Source: Paraburkholderia sp. SG-MS1 | GTDB taxonomy: Bacteria; Pseudomonadota; Gammaproteobacteria; Burkholderiales; Burkholderiaceae | Assembly: GCF_012275575.1 (NCBI RefSeq) | Contig: NZ_NPIH01000222.1 | Location: 1-64,000, forward strand | Length of the DNA stretch: 64,000 bases | Direction of reading: 5' to 3' | Part shown: positions 36,460-45,734 of the stretch, one piece after another | Numbering within the stretch: the stretch's first letter is position 1 | Layout of the letters: each line of letters starts with the position of its first letter | The notes under the pieces: generated by a model | What the model was told of the DNA's origin: nothing | The model's input: only the letters and a program-made list of their open reading frames with translations | Databases searched by the model: none | Translations under genes and position numbers: made by a program

Positions 36460-37749
36460 ATGGTTCCGCACCTAGTTACGGCGTTAAACGGCCCGCTGCT
36501 CGATCTCGAGCGGAAGATCCTCGACGCCACACCCGCCATCGAACGCTGGTTCCGGCTCGAATGGCAGGAGCACACGCCGCCGTTCTACTGCTCCGTCGAT
36601 CTGCGTAACGCGGGGTTCAAGCTCGCGCCGGTCGACACCAATCTGTTCCCCGGGGCATTCAACAATCTGCCGCAGGAAGTGCTGCCCCTGGCCGTGCAGG
36701 CCGCAATGGCCTCGATCGAGAAGATCTGCCCGGACGCCAAGAATCTGCTGGTGATTCCGGAGCGCCACACGCGCAACGCGTTTTACCTCGAAAACGTCGC
36801 CCGTCTCGCCGCGATCATGCGCCAGGCTGGCCTGAACGTGCGTTTCGGCACACTCGACGACAGCATCAACGGGCCGGTCACGATCGCGCTGTCGGACGGC
36901 CAGAAGCTCGTGCTCGAACCGCTCGAACGCTCGCAGCGCCGTCTCGGCCTGAAGAACTTCGACCCGTGCTCGATCCTGCTGAACAACGACCTGTCAGGGG
37001 GCATTCCGCCCGTGCTCGAAAATCTGCACGAGCAGTACCTGCTGCCGCCGTTGCACGCCGGCTGGGCGGTTCGTCGCAAATCCACGCATTTCTCGTGCTA
37101 TGACGACGTCGCAAAAAAATTCGCGAAGATGGTCGAAATCGATCCGTGGATGATCAATCCGTACTTCGCGCATGTCGAAGGCGTCGATTTCCAGGAGCGC
37201 ACCGGTGAAGAAGCGCTGACCGACGCGATCGACGGCGTGCTCAAAAAGATCGCCAGGAAGTATCGCGAGTACGGCATCTCCGAGAAACCGTATGTCGTCA
37301 TCAAGTCGGACGCGGGCACGTACGGCATGGGCGTGATGACCGTGCACGATGCGTCGGAAGTGGCCGCGCTCACCAAGCGCGAGCGCGCGAAGATGGCGGC
37401 CACCAAAGACGGCCTGGAAGTGCACGACGTGATCGTGCAGGAAGGCGTGTACACGTTCGAGCGTATCGGCGAGGAAGTCGCTGAGCCGGTCGTCTACATG
37501 ATCGACCGCTACGTGGTGGGCGGTTTCTACCGCGTGCACGGCAGCCGCGAGCGCGACCAGAACCTGAACGCACCCGGCATGCACTTCGTGCCGCTCGGCT
37601 TCGAGCATACGGCGCTGCCGGACGCGCACGCGAAGCCCGGCGCGGCGCCGCCGAACCGCTTCTACATGTACGGGGTGGTGGCGCGGCTCGGGCTGCTTGC
37701 CGCATCGGTCGAACTGGAAAAGACCGATCCGGAAGCCATTCAGGTCTAA
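36460..37749 (+). CDS. gshA: Glutamate--cysteine ligase (beta-proteobacterial type)
   Basis: 429 aa. It belongs to the GshA class found in Burkholderiales and Acidithiobacillus, not the E. coli type. Recognisable parts are APVDTNLFPGAFNNLP, VIPERHTRN, KSDAGTYGMGVMTV and YMIDRYVVGGFYRVHG; the last two are ATP-grasp-like. It makes gamma-glutamylcysteine, the first step of glutathione synthesis. gshB follows about 100 nt later. Confidence 0.94.
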   Translation: MVPHLVTALNGPLLDLERKILDATPAIERWFRLEWQEHTPPFYCSVDLRNAGFKLAPVDTNLFPGAFNNLPQEVLPLAVQAAMASIEKICPDAKNLLVIPERHTRNAFYLENVARLAAIMRQAGLNVRFGTLDDSINGPVTIALSDGQKLVLEPLERSQRRLGLKNFDPCSILLNNDLSGGIPPVLENLHEQYLLPPLHAGWAVRRKSTHFSCYDDVAKKFAKMVEIDPWMINPYFAHVEGVDFQERTGEEALTDAIDGVLKKIARKYREYGISEKPYVVIKSDAGTYGMGVMTVHDASEVAALTKRERAKMAATKDGLEVHDVIVQEGVYTFERIGEEVAEPVVYMIDRYVVGGFYRVHGSRERDQNLNAPGMHFVPLGFEHTALPDAHAKPGAAPPNRFYMYGVVARLGLLAASVELEKTDPEAIQV

Positions 37750-37850
37750 TCCATCCTGAATGGGCGATGGCGGCATGCGTGCCGCCATCGCCGTTTTCAA
37801 CGACTATATTGACGAACAATGCCACGCCCGCAGGGCGCACCGGGACCTTC

Positions 37851-38807
37851 ATGGACATTCTTTTCATCGCCGATCCGCTCTCCCAGTTCAAGATCTACAA
37901 AGATTCGACCTATGCGATGATGGCCGAGGCCGCACGCCGCGGGCACGTGGTGTACACGTGCGAGCCGAAGCATCTGGCGTGGACCGGCGGGGACGTCGAA
38001 GCGAACGTGCAGCGGATTGCGATCGTCGGCGACGTGACAGATCTGCATCGCGACGAGTGGCACGCCGCCGACGCGGCCGCGCCGCGTGCGCTGAAGAGCT
38101 TCAGCGCGGTGGTGATGCGCAAGGACCCGCCGTTCGACATGGAATATGTCACGTCGACGTGGCTGCTCGAAATGGCCGAGCGGGGCGGCGCGCGCATCTT
38201 CAACAAGCCGCAGGCGATTCGCGACCATTCGGAAAAACTGGCGATCGGCGAGTTCGCGCAGTTTGTCACGCCCACGCTGGTCACGCGCGACGCGTCCCGT
38301 TTGCGCGCATTCCATGAACAGCACGGCGACGTGATCCTCAAGCCGCTCGACGGCATGGGCGGCATGGGCGTGTTCCGCGTGAAGGCCGACGGGATGAACC
38401 TGGGCTCGATCATCGAAATGCTGAGCCACGATGGCGCGCGCTCGGTGATGGCGCAAAAGTTCATCCCCGAAATCAAGGACGGTGACAAGCGCATTTTGCT
38501 GATCGGCGGCGCTGCGGTGCCGTATTCGCTCGCGCGTATTCCTCAGGGTAATGAAGTGCGCGGCAATCTCGCAGCCGGTGGCCTCGGCGTGGCGCGTCCG
38601 CTCACGGAGCATGATCGCAAGATCGCCGACACGCTCGCGCCGGCGCTCGCGGCGCGCGGTCTGCTGCTGGTCGGGCTGGACGCGATCGGCGACTGGCTGA
38701 CCGAAGTCAACGTGACGAGCCCGACGTGCTTCCGGGAAATCATGGATCAGACCGGCTTCGACGTCGCCGCGATGTTCCTCGACGCGCTGGAGCGCGCGGC
38801 GGCCTGA
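37851..38807 (+). CDS. gshB: Glutathione synthetase
   Basis: 318 aa from the ATG at 37851. The prokaryotic GshB pattern is complete: LFIADPLSQFKIYKDSTYAM, VMRKDPPFDMEYV, LKPLDGMGGMGVFRV (ATP-grasp glycine-rich loop) and VTSPTCFREI. It joins glycine to gamma-glutamylcysteine. Together with gshA it completes glutathione synthesis. Confidence 0.97.
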   Translation: MDILFIADPLSQFKIYKDSTYAMMAEAARRGHVVYTCEPKHLAWTGGDVEANVQRIAIVGDVTDLHRDEWHAADAAAPRALKSFSAVVMRKDPPFDMEYVTSTWLLEMAERGGARIFNKPQAIRDHSEKLAIGEFAQFVTPTLVTRDASRLRAFHEQHGDVILKPLDGMGGMGVFRVKADGMNLGSIIEMLSHDGARSVMAQKFIPEIKDGDKRILLIGGAAVPYSLARIPQGNEVRGNLAAGGLGVARPLTEHDRKIADTLAPALAARGLLLVGLDAIGDWLTEVNVTSPTCFREIMDQTGFDVAAMFLDALERAAA

Positions 38808-39136
38808 CGCTCGGCCCTTGAATGCCCGCCGTAGTCCCCAACCTGTGTAGTAAATCCGCATCAAGCGCCGCGCCGGATTTGGCGCGAAAATGAGCCTGAT
38901 ACAATGCCCGCTCTTTCGCGCCAAGCCGGTTCGGTGGCTTCAACCGAAGCCACCGGCATAGATCGCGGACGGTGAGCGAGCAATGTTCAGGCGGCGTCGA
39001 CGTGGCGCGGCGGGGCGCGCTGCTCATTAAACGATGCGTTCCGGCTCTCATGACCTACGGCCGGTCGAGGGCGCTGACGAACCGGGCCTCGTCCCGGTCC
39101 CACGGTTTGGGGCCGTTCTTTTGCAGCAAGGCTGAC
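38808..39136 (+). promoter_or_regulatory. Structured leader of the PTS EIIA-HPr-EI genes
   Basis: No gene is visible in this 329-nt gap. An 11-bp perfect inverted repeat (TTGGCGCGAAA at 38879-38889 with TTTCGCGCCAA at 38914-38924) flanks a -10-like TACAAT (38900-38905). Directly after it is a 10-bp stem, 4-nt loop hairpin (CGGTGGCTTC at 38932-38941 with GAAGCCACCG at 38946-38955). A third hairpin (ACCGGG/CCCGGT, 39081-39098) is nearer the gene. Confidence 0.45.
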
Positions 39137-39664
39137 ATGGCAGGCATTCTGATCATTGCGCACGCTCCGTTCGCCACCGCGTTGCGCGATTGTATTTCGC
39201 ACATCTACGGCGGTTTGCCGGCTCGCATCGGCGTGATCGACGTATCACCCGATTGCGATCCCGCGCAACAGGTTGCGTTTGCGAACTCGGAAATCGAGCG
39301 TTTGAAGGAAGAAAACGGCGCCCTCGTGCTCACGGATATGTTCGGTGCGACGCCAGCGAATATCGCGGGCCGGCTCGCCACGGTGCCGAATGTACGCGTG
39401 CTCTGCGGTGTCAATTTGCCGATGCTGGTACGCGCGGTCTGCTATCGCGCTACGCCGCTCGACACGCTGGTCGACAAGGCACTCGCCGGCGCGACTAAGG
39501 GCGTGCATGCAATCGGACCGGCTACGCCGGCGTCCGTGGCATGCGCGGCGGCTGTCAGCGAGTGCATGTCGGGTTTGCCGCCTGACGCGGCTGCGGGTGA
39601 CTGTCTACCCGCGCTCCCGGCCGACGCCGATCTGACCCAGAAGACCGACGCGGCCGGTTTGTAG
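39137..39664 (+). CDS. PTS EIIA component (mannose-family type)
   Basis: 175 aa from the ATG at 39137. The fold of EIIA-Man shows AGILIIAHAPFATALRD with phospho-His 9, and ALVLTDMFGATPANIA as the second core motif. The C-terminal 35 residues are an unrelated low-complexity tail. It would accept phosphate from the HPr encoded next. No EIIB or EIIC is near, so it more likely has a regulatory role, as studied in Ralstonia/Cupriavidus where HPr and EI affect polyhydroxybutyrate storage. Confidence 0.9.
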   Translation: MAGILIIAHAPFATALRDCISHIYGGLPARIGVIDVSPDCDPAQQVAFANSEIERLKEENGALVLTDMFGATPANIAGRLATVPNVRVLCGVNLPMLVRAVCYRATPLDTLVDKALAGATKGVHAIGPATPASVACAAAVSECMSGLPPDAAAGDCLPALPADADLTQKTDAAGL

Positions 39665-39775
39665 GCCACGCGCAGACCGTTCAAAGCCCGATGCCCAATG
39701 CTTCAAATGCAGTGCAACGGGTGTGTGCAAATTCACCTTTCGCAACCATACTTACCCGCGCTTTCGGACCATCAC

Positions 39776-40045
39776 ATGCTGCAACAGGAAACGACTATTG
39801 TGAACAAGCTGGGGCTGCACGCACGCGCGTCGGCCAAGTTGACGCAACTCGCGGGCAACTACCAGGCGGAAATCTGGATGAGCCGCAATGGCCGCCGCAT
39901 CAATGCCAAGAGCATCATGGGTGTGATGATGCTGGCCGCGGGCATCGGCAGCACGGTGCTGATCGAAACCGAAGGCACTGACGAAAAGGATGCGATGGAC
40001 GCACTGCTGAAACTGATTGCCGATAAATTCGGCGAGGGTCAGTGA
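39776..40045 (+). CDS. ptsH: Phosphocarrier protein HPr
   Basis: 89 aa from the ATG at 39776. It has the EI phosphorylation site His 15 in LGLHARAS and the regulatory Ser 46 in NAKSIMGVMMLA, both intact. It relays phosphate from EI to EIIA. An intact Ser 46 allows control by HPr kinase, which many Burkholderiales encode; the kinase gene is not in this window. A terminator follows, so ptsI may be transcribed partly from its own promoter. Confidence 0.95.
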   Translation: MLQQETTIVNKLGLHARASAKLTQLAGNYQAEIWMSRNGRRINAKSIMGVMMLAAGIGSTVLIETEGTDEKDAMDALLKLIADKFGEGQ

Positions 40046-40076
40046 CGTCGCGCGTGCACGTTTGCAACGAGCATCT

Positions 40077-40104
40077 ACGCCGCGGCTATCCGCGGCGTTT
40101 TTTT
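40077..40104 (+). terminator. ptsH: Rho-independent terminator after ptsH
   Basis: A 9-bp perfect stem (ACGCCGCGG with CCGCGGCGT, 40077-40085 and 40090-40098) and a 4-nt loop are followed by a T run. It would limit read-through into ptsI. Confidence 0.9.
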
Positions 40105-40345
40105 AATGCGAGAAGATGGGCGGACAGGCGCGGGGAAATCGGCTTGCCTGTCCGTGCATAGACGTGATCAACTTGCCGGACTGCAAACCAGCTGAAGGCG
40201 CATTGTCATGTCGATGACGATAATTCGTGCTGCGCTGCACATAGGCCTGCCGTACTTGGAGAGGGTGCGGAATTTATAATGACCAGCAGAGTCTGAGAGC
40301 ATTGCAGCGGTTTGCCGCGGCATCACACAACTAGAGGAGGTGCGC
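40105..40345 (+). promoter_or_regulatory. ptsI: ptsI upstream region with -10 element
   Basis: A perfect TATAAT stands at 40275-40280, about 65 nt before ptsI, without a clear -35 at normal spacing. A small inverted repeat (GTCAT-GTCG-ATGAC at 40205-40218) lies upstream and may be an operator. It suggests that ptsI has its own promoter. Confidence 0.4.
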
Positions 40346-42094
40346 GTGTCCTTCACGCTGCATGGAATTCCCGTATCACGCGGTATCGCTATCGGGCGGG
40401 CCTATCTGATCGCCCCGGCAGCACTTGACGTAGACCACTATCTGATCGAACCCGCCCAGATCGAGGGTGAGGTCGAGCGTTTTCGCGCGGCTCAGCAACA
40501 CGTGCATCGGGAGCTCGACACGCTGCGCGCCGATCTCGCCGCAGACGCGCCCAGCGAAATGGGCGCGTTCATCAATGTTCATTCAATGATCCTGAACGAT
40601 GCGATGCTCGTGCAGGAAACCATCGACCTGATCCGCACGCGCCGCTACAACGTCGAGTGGGCGCTGACCGAGCAACTCGAGCGCCTGTCGCGTCACTTCG
40701 ACGACATTGAAGACGAGTATCTGCGCGAGCGCAAAGCCGACATCGAGCAGGTGGTGGAGCGCGTGCTGAAGGCGCTCGCGGGGGCGTCGGCGACGCTCGG
40801 TGGCGGCGTGCACGGCGCCTGCGACGAGATGATCGTGGTCGCGCACGACATCGCGCCGGCCGACATGATGCAGTTCAAGACGCAGACGTTTCAGGGCTTC
40901 GTCACGGATCTCGGCGGCCGCACGTCGCATACGGCGATCGTTGCGCGCAGCCTGGGCATTCCCGCCGCGGTCGGCGTGCAGCACGCGAGCGCGTTGATCC
41001 GTCAGGACGACCTGATCATTGTCGATGGTGATCATGGCATCGTGATCGTCGATCCCGCGCCGATTGTGCTCGAAGAGTATTCGTATCGGCAAAGCGAAAA
41101 AGAGCTGGAGCAACGCAAGCTGCAACGCCTGAAATTTTCGCCGACACAAACGGTGTGCGGCACGCGCATCGAACTGTGCGCGAACATCGAGCTGCCGGAA
41201 GACGCGCGCGCCGCGGTCAACTCGGGTGCGACCGGCGTGGGGCTGTTCCGCACCGAGTTCCTGTTCATGAATCACAAGCACCGCCTGCCCGAGGAGGAAG
41301 AGCAGTTCGCCGCGTACCGCCGGGCCGTCGAGTTGATGAACGGTTTGCCGGTCACGATCCGCACCATCGACGTCGGCGCCGACAAGCCGCTCGACTCCAT
41401 GGGCGGTGGTGACGGCTACGAGACTGCGGCCAATCCCGCTTTGGGGCTGCGGGCAATTCGCTGGAGTCTCTCGGAGCCGCAAATGTTCCTCACGCAGTTG
41501 CGCGCGATTCTGCGCGCGTCGGCGTTCGGCACGGTGAAGATCCTGATTCCAATGCTCGCGCATGCGCAGGAAATCGACCAGACGCTCGATCTGCTGCGCG
41601 AAGCCAAGCGCCAACTCGACGATGCAGGCATTGCCTACGATCCGAGCGTGCAAGTTGGCGCGATGATCGAGATCCCGGCGGCCGCCATCGCATTGCCGCT
41701 GTTCCTGAAGCGGCTCGACTTTCTGTCGATCGGCACCAACGATCTGATCCAGTACACGCTCGCGATCGACCGCGCCGACAACGCGGTGGCGCATCTGTAC
41801 GACCCGCTGCATCCGGCCGTACTGCATCTGATCGCGTTCACGCTGCGCGAGGCGAAGCGTGCGGGCGTGCCGGTGTCGGTGTGCGGCGAGATGGCGGGGG
41901 ATCCGGCATTGACGCGCTTATTGCTGGGCATGGGCCTCACCGAGTTCTCGATGCACCCGAGCCAGTTGCTGGTGGTCAAGCAGGAAGTGCTGCGCTCCCA
42001 TCTCAAGACGCTGGAAAAGCCGGTGGCCGACGTGTTGGCAGCGTTCGAACCGGAAGAGGTGCAGGCCGCGCTGAAGCGCGTCGCGCTGGCCTGA
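40346..42094 (+). CDS. ptsI: PTS phosphotransferase enzyme I
   Basis: 582 aa. The start is GTG 40346, not the earlier GTG 40340, because the strong AGAGGAGG site (40333-40340) gives proper spacing only for 40346. The phospho-His is H195 in GGRTSHTAIVARS. The C-terminal PEP-binding TIM barrel has GLFRTEFLFM, RTIDVGADKPL and FSIGTNDLIQYTLA. It takes phosphate from phosphoenolpyruvate and gives it to HPr. It ends in a symmetric bidirectional terminator. Confidence 0.96.
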   Translation: MSFTLHGIPVSRGIAIGRAYLIAPAALDVDHYLIEPAQIEGEVERFRAAQQHVHRELDTLRADLAADAPSEMGAFINVHSMILNDAMLVQETIDLIRTRRYNVEWALTEQLERLSRHFDDIEDEYLRERKADIEQVVERVLKALAGASATLGGGVHGACDEMIVVAHDIAPADMMQFKTQTFQGFVTDLGGRTSHTAIVARSLGIPAAVGVQHASALIRQDDLIIVDGDHGIVIVDPAPIVLEEYSYRQSEKELEQRKLQRLKFSPTQTVCGTRIELCANIELPEDARAAVNSGATGVGLFRTEFLFMNHKHRLPEEEEQFAAYRRAVELMNGLPVTIRTIDVGADKPLDSMGGGDGYETAANPALGLRAIRWSLSEPQMFLTQLRAILRASAFGTVKILIPMLAHAQEIDQTLDLLREAKRQLDDAGIAYDPSVQVGAMIEIPAAAIALPLFLKRLDFLSIGTNDLIQYTLAIDRADNAVAHLYDPLHPAVLHLIAFTLREAKRAGVPVSVCGEMAGDPALTRLLLGMGLTEFSMHPSQLLVVKQEVLRSHLKTLEKPVADVLAAFEPEEVQAALKRVALA

Positions 42095-42117
42095 GCGCGA
42101 GGCCGGTTCTTCGCATG

Positions 42118-42144
42118 AAAAAACGCCGCATGCGGCGTTTTTTT
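42118..42144. terminator. Bidirectional terminator between ptsI and the ThiF-like gene
   Basis: An almost perfectly palindromic element, ACGCCGCA with TGCGGCGT flanked by A and T runs on either side, stands between two convergent genes. It can work on both strands. Confidence 0.9.
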
Positions 42145-42177
42145 ATTCAGCGGTTCGTTAGCGTAGGCATCGCGCCG

Positions 42178-42936
42178 TCAGACGTGATGCCTTTGTCCAC
42201 ATACCGGGCAATCCGGTTGGCGCCCGATTCGCATCGTGTTCCATTCCATCCGCAGCGAATCGAGCATCATCAGACGGCCCTGCAGCGGCGTGCCGATCGC
42301 CCCGATCACCTTGAGTGCTTCAGCGGCCTGCATCGAACCGATGATGCCCACCGTCGGCGCGAACACCCCCATGGTCGAACACGCGACTTCCTCGAACGGC
42401 TGGTCCTCGGGAAAGACGCATGCATAGCAGGGCGATGCTTCGTGGCGGAAGTCGAACGTGCTGATCTGGCCGTCGAAACGCAACGCCGCGCCAGACACCA
42501 GCGGCACGCCATGCTTCACGCAGGCGCGGTTGATCGCGTGGCGCGTCGCGAAGTTGTCGGTGCAATCGAGCACCACACTCGCGTGCGGTACTTCGCGATC
42601 GAGCCAGGCGTCATCGACGCGCTCGGCCACCGCGTTCACCGTCACCTCGGGATTGATCTGCGCAAGCGCATCGCGTCCCGACTCCACCTTTTTGCGCCCG
42701 ACCGATGCGCTTACGTGCAGGATCTGCCGCTGCAGATTGGTCAAGTCGACCGTATCGGCATCGACCAGCGTCAAGCGGCCAACGCCGGCCGCCGCGAGAT
42801 ACATCGCAGCCGGCGAACCCAAGCCGCCCGCGCCGACGATGATCGCGTGCGCGTCGATAAAGCGCTGCTGCGCCTCGATGCCGATTTCGTCGACGAGAAT
42901 ATGGCGGGAGTAGCGAAGGAGTTGATCGTCATTCAT
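42178..42936 (-). CDS. HesA/MoeB/ThiF-family adenylyltransferase
   Basis: 252 aa from the ATG at 42936. The nucleotide-binding loop IIVGAGGLGSPAAMYLAAAG and the conserved VDADTVDLTNLQRQ are clear. Zinc ligands are the pairs CYAC and CPVC, and the Cys in VACSTMGVFAPTVG is the catalytic thioester residue. Members adenylate the C-terminus of MoaD- or ThiS-like sulfur carriers. No carrier gene is nearby, so whether it serves molybdopterin or thiamine synthesis is unresolved. Confidence 0.93.
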   Translation of the reverse strand: MNDDQLLRYSRHILVDEIGIEAQQRFIDAHAIIVGAGGLGSPAAMYLAAAGVGRLTLVDADTVDLTNLQRQILHVSASVGRKKVESGRDALAQINPEVTVNAVAERVDDAWLDREVPHASVVLDCTDNFATRHAINRACVKHGVPLVSGAALRFDGQISTFDFRHEASPCYACVFPEDQPFEEVACSTMGVFAPTVGIIGSMQAAEALKVIGAIGTPLQGRLMMLDSLRMEWNTMRIGRQPDCPVCGQRHHV

Positions 42937-43050
42937 GGCGGGGCGCGTGAGTATGTCGCGCAAAGGGAAGCAGACTTGCGGTCTGCCGTGCGCGTTTCGT
43001 TGTTGTTATTTTAATCGCGCGAAGGGTGCGGCTCGTTGCGGGTCTTGCTG

Positions 43051-43085
43051 CGTGTCTTCGCGGCATGATTCGCCGCGAAGACACG
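43051..43085. repeat. Perfect 14-bp inverted repeat downstream of ctpA
   Basis: CGTGTCTTCGCGGC (43051-43064) and its exact reverse complement (43072-43085) are separated by 7 nt. It lies 15 nt past the ctpA stop on the minus strand but has no U tract in either direction. It may be a transcript-stabilising 3' structure or a weak terminator. Confidence 0.6.
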
Positions 43086-43099
43086 CGAGGGTTTGTTGC

Positions 43100-44683
43100 T
43101 TATTTGCTTTGCGTAGCCGGAGCCGGAGCCGAAGCGGGCGCGACGCCCGATGCACCCGGAACCGGTTGCGTCGGCTTCACCGCGACCGGCGCGGACGCCG
43201 ACGTGGCCGGCTTGCTCTGCGCGAGACGGCGCTCGGTCAGCGACTTCGATTCCTGCACCGTCTTGCCCTGGAGCTTGGCCAGCGCCTGTTGCAGCATGAA
43301 GTCGTCAGCCGAACCGAATTCCACCGGCTTGCGCTCGCGATCCTTCTGGCGCTGTTCCGGCGTCTTCTTGTCGTTCGCTTCTTCGAGTTGGCGCAACTGG
43401 TCCATGCGTTCCTGTTCGCGCTGTTCTGCTTCCTTCTTCTCGTTCGGGTCCTGCGTGTTCGCGAGGTGGTTCGAGTAGTCGACTTCGCGGGTCACGAGTG
43501 CGTCGTCCGGATCGCCTTCCGCGTATTGGTCGACCGCGATATCAGGACGGATGCCCTTGTTCTGGATCGAACGGCCGCTCGGCGTGTAGTAGTACGCGGT
43601 GGTCAGGCGCAGCGCAGTATCCGCGGTCATGGGGCGCACGGTCTGAACCGAGCCCTTGCCGAAGGTGGTCTTGCCGACGATCAGCGCACGATGCTGATCC
43701 TGCAGTGCACCTGCAACGATTTCCGAAGCCGACGCCGAGTAGGCGTTGGTCAGCACGATCATCGGCACGGTCTTGAAGATGGGCGGGATGTCCTTCAGCG
43801 GATCGCTGTCGAAGGATTGCAGGCGGTAGTTGTCGTACGTATCGCGATAGACCTGCTTCGAATCCGGAATCTGGCCGTTGGTCGACACCACCACCGAATT
43901 CGGCGGCAGGAACGCGCCGGCTACGCCGACCGCGCTTTGCAGCAAACCGCCGCCGTTGTTGCGCAGGTCGAGCACGAGGCCTTTCAGATTCGGCTCCTGA
44001 CGCGCGATGTCTTGCAGCTTCGCCGCGAGATCAGGCGTGGTGCGTTCCTGGAAACTGGTGACGCGGACATACGCGAATCCCGGCGCAACGACCTTGCCCT
44101 TGACCGACTGGACCTTGATGATCGCGCGCGTCACCGTGAGCGGGAACGTGCGGTCGTCGGACTTGCGGAAGATCGTGAGCGTGACCTTGGTACCCGGCTC
44201 GCCGCGCATCTGCTTGACCGCCTGGTCGAGCGTCATGCCGCGTACGGGTTTGTCGTTGATACGTGTGATCAGGTCGCCCGGACGGATGCCGGCGCGAAAC
44301 GCGGGCGTGTCTTCAATCGGCGAAATCACCTTGATCAGGCCGTCTTCCGACGAAATCTCGATGCCCAGACCCGCGAAGCGGCCCTTGGTCTGCTCCTGCA
44401 GTTCCTCGTAATCGGTCTTGTCGAGGTACGACGAGTGCGGGTCGAGGCTCGACACCATGCCCTTGATCGCGGAAGTGAGGAGCTTTTTATCGTCGACCGG
44501 TTCGACGTATTCGTGCTTGATTTGCCCGAACACTTCGGCAAAGAGCCTGAGCTGGTCTAACGGCAGGGGTGCGGCGGCGGCACTAGCGGGTTGCTGGGCC
44601 GAGGCGGAAAGTTGCAGGGTGGCAAATGCACCGGTAGCAAGGCCCGCGGCAATCAGGCCGATATTTTTCAGGTTCTTTCGCAT
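43100..44683 (-). CDS. ctpA: Carboxy-terminal processing protease (S41)
   Basis: 527 aa from the ATG at 44683. The N-terminal signal peptide ends around ASAQQP. A PDZ domain (GLGIEISSEDGLIKVISPIE) is followed by the S41 protease core, with the catalytic Ser in NAYSASASEIVAGALQ and the Lys in GKTTFGKGSVQ. The C-terminus is a long Gln/Lys/Ala-rich tail of about 90 residues. It degrades or trims envelope proteins and peptidoglycan enzymes in the periplasm. gpmA follows upstream, a conserved pairing. Confidence 0.95.
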   Translation of the reverse strand: MRKNLKNIGLIAAGLATGAFATLQLSASAQQPASAAAAPLPLDQLRLFAEVFGQIKHEYVEPVDDKKLLTSAIKGMVSSLDPHSSYLDKTDYEELQEQTKGRFAGLGIEISSEDGLIKVISPIEDTPAFRAGIRPGDLITRINDKPVRGMTLDQAVKQMRGEPGTKVTLTIFRKSDDRTFPLTVTRAIIKVQSVKGKVVAPGFAYVRVTSFQERTTPDLAAKLQDIARQEPNLKGLVLDLRNNGGGLLQSAVGVAGAFLPPNSVVVSTNGQIPDSKQVYRDTYDNYRLQSFDSDPLKDIPPIFKTVPMIVLTNAYSASASEIVAGALQDQHRALIVGKTTFGKGSVQTVRPMTADTALRLTTAYYYTPSGRSIQNKGIRPDIAVDQYAEGDPDDALVTREVDYSNHLANTQDPNEKKEAEQREQERMDQLRQLEEANDKKTPEQRQKDRERKPVEFGSADDFMLQQALAKLQGKTVQESKSLTERRLAQSKPATSASAPVAVKPTQPVPGASGVAPASAPAPATQSK

Positions 44684-44987
44684 AGAGTCTGTTGCGGTCG
44701 GAAGCGCGTGGCAGCGTCGATAGGATTTGGACGGACAAGTATAACTGCACACCCGCCTACTCAGGGGGCAGGGCGGGCAATCGTGATTCGACAGGGCGAA
44801 CCAGAGCTGGTTCGTGAGACAGCGCCCGCGCTAGCGAAGTAATGTGCCGTAACGCGCAGAAGGCGGTCGAAAGGGTGCGCTTGCATGAAGCTGCCACGCC
44901 GACCGGTACGTGTTGCCGGTCGGGCAGCCGGCGGACCGCGGCGCCCGTGCATGTTCAACGCGCGGGGCCCGCGGCCCGCTGGCGGAA

Positions 44988-45734
44988 TCAGCCCGCCTTG
45001 CCCTGCTTGGCGACCGCGGCTTGCGCCTTGGCGATCGCTTCCTGGTCGCCCAGATAGTAGTGCTTGATCGGCTTCAGGTTCTCGTCGAGTTCATAGACGA
45101 GCGGTACGCCGTTCGGAATATTGAGGCCGACGATGTCACTGTCCGAGATGTCGTCGAGATACTTGACCAGCGCGCGGATCGAGTTGCCGTGCGCCGCAAT
45201 CACGATCTTGCGGCCCGACTTGATGGCCGGCGCGATCGACTCGTTCCACAGCGGCAGCACGCGAGCCACCGTGTCTTTCAGGCATTCGGTGAGCGGCAGC
45301 TGTTCGCGTGGCACCTTCGCGTAACGCGGGTCATTGTACGGCGCGCGTTCATCCGTCGGCTCCAGTGCCGGCGGCGGCGTGTCGTAGCTGCGACGCCAGA
45401 CCAGCACCTGCTCGTCGCCGAACTTCGCGGCGGTTTCCGCCTTGTTCAGGCCCGACAGCGCGCCGTAATGACGTTCGTTCAGGCGCCACGAATGAATGAC
45501 CGGCAGGTACATCAGATCCATCTTGTCCTGCACGTGCCACAGCGTGCGGATCGCGCGCTTGAGCACCGATGTGTAGGCGATATCGAACGTGTAGCCGGAT
45601 TCCTTCAGCAGCACGCCCGCCTGCTGCGCTTCACTGTTGCCCTGTTCGGTGAGGTCGACGTCAACCCAGCCGGTGAAGCGGTTTTCCTTGTTCCACGTCG
45701 ATTCGCCGTGGCGGATGAGAACGAGTTTGTACAT
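44988..45734 (-). CDS. gpmA: 2,3-bisphosphoglycerate-dependent phosphoglycerate mutase
   Basis: 248 aa. The phospho-His is H9 in [12 protein letters not shown], and [12 protein letters not shown] is the second His-containing motif region preceded by AAHG. It interconverts 3- and 2-phosphoglycerate in glycolysis and gluconeogenesis. It is divergent from the rhodanese gene (about 137 nt) and lies upstream of ctpA on the same strand with a 304-nt gap. Confidence 0.97.
   Translation of the reverse strand: MYKLVLIRHGESTWNKENRFTGWVDVDLTEQGNSEAQQAGVLLKESGYTFDIAYTSVLKRAIRTLWHVQDKMDLMYLPVIHSWRLNERHYGALSGLNKAETAAKFGDEQVLVWRRSYDTPPPALEPTDERAPYNDPRYAKVPREQLPLTECLKDTVARVLPLWNESIAPAIKSGRKIVIAAHGNSIRALVKYLDDISDSDIVGLNIPNGVPLVYELDENLKPIKHYYLGDQEAIAKAQAAVAKQGKAG

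Noticed and set aside
42935-44560. 541-residue open frame on the plus strand
   Set aside because: It is antisense to ctpA, whose protease motifs are clear on the minus strand. The plus-strand translation is Arg/Leu-rich with no recognisable pattern.
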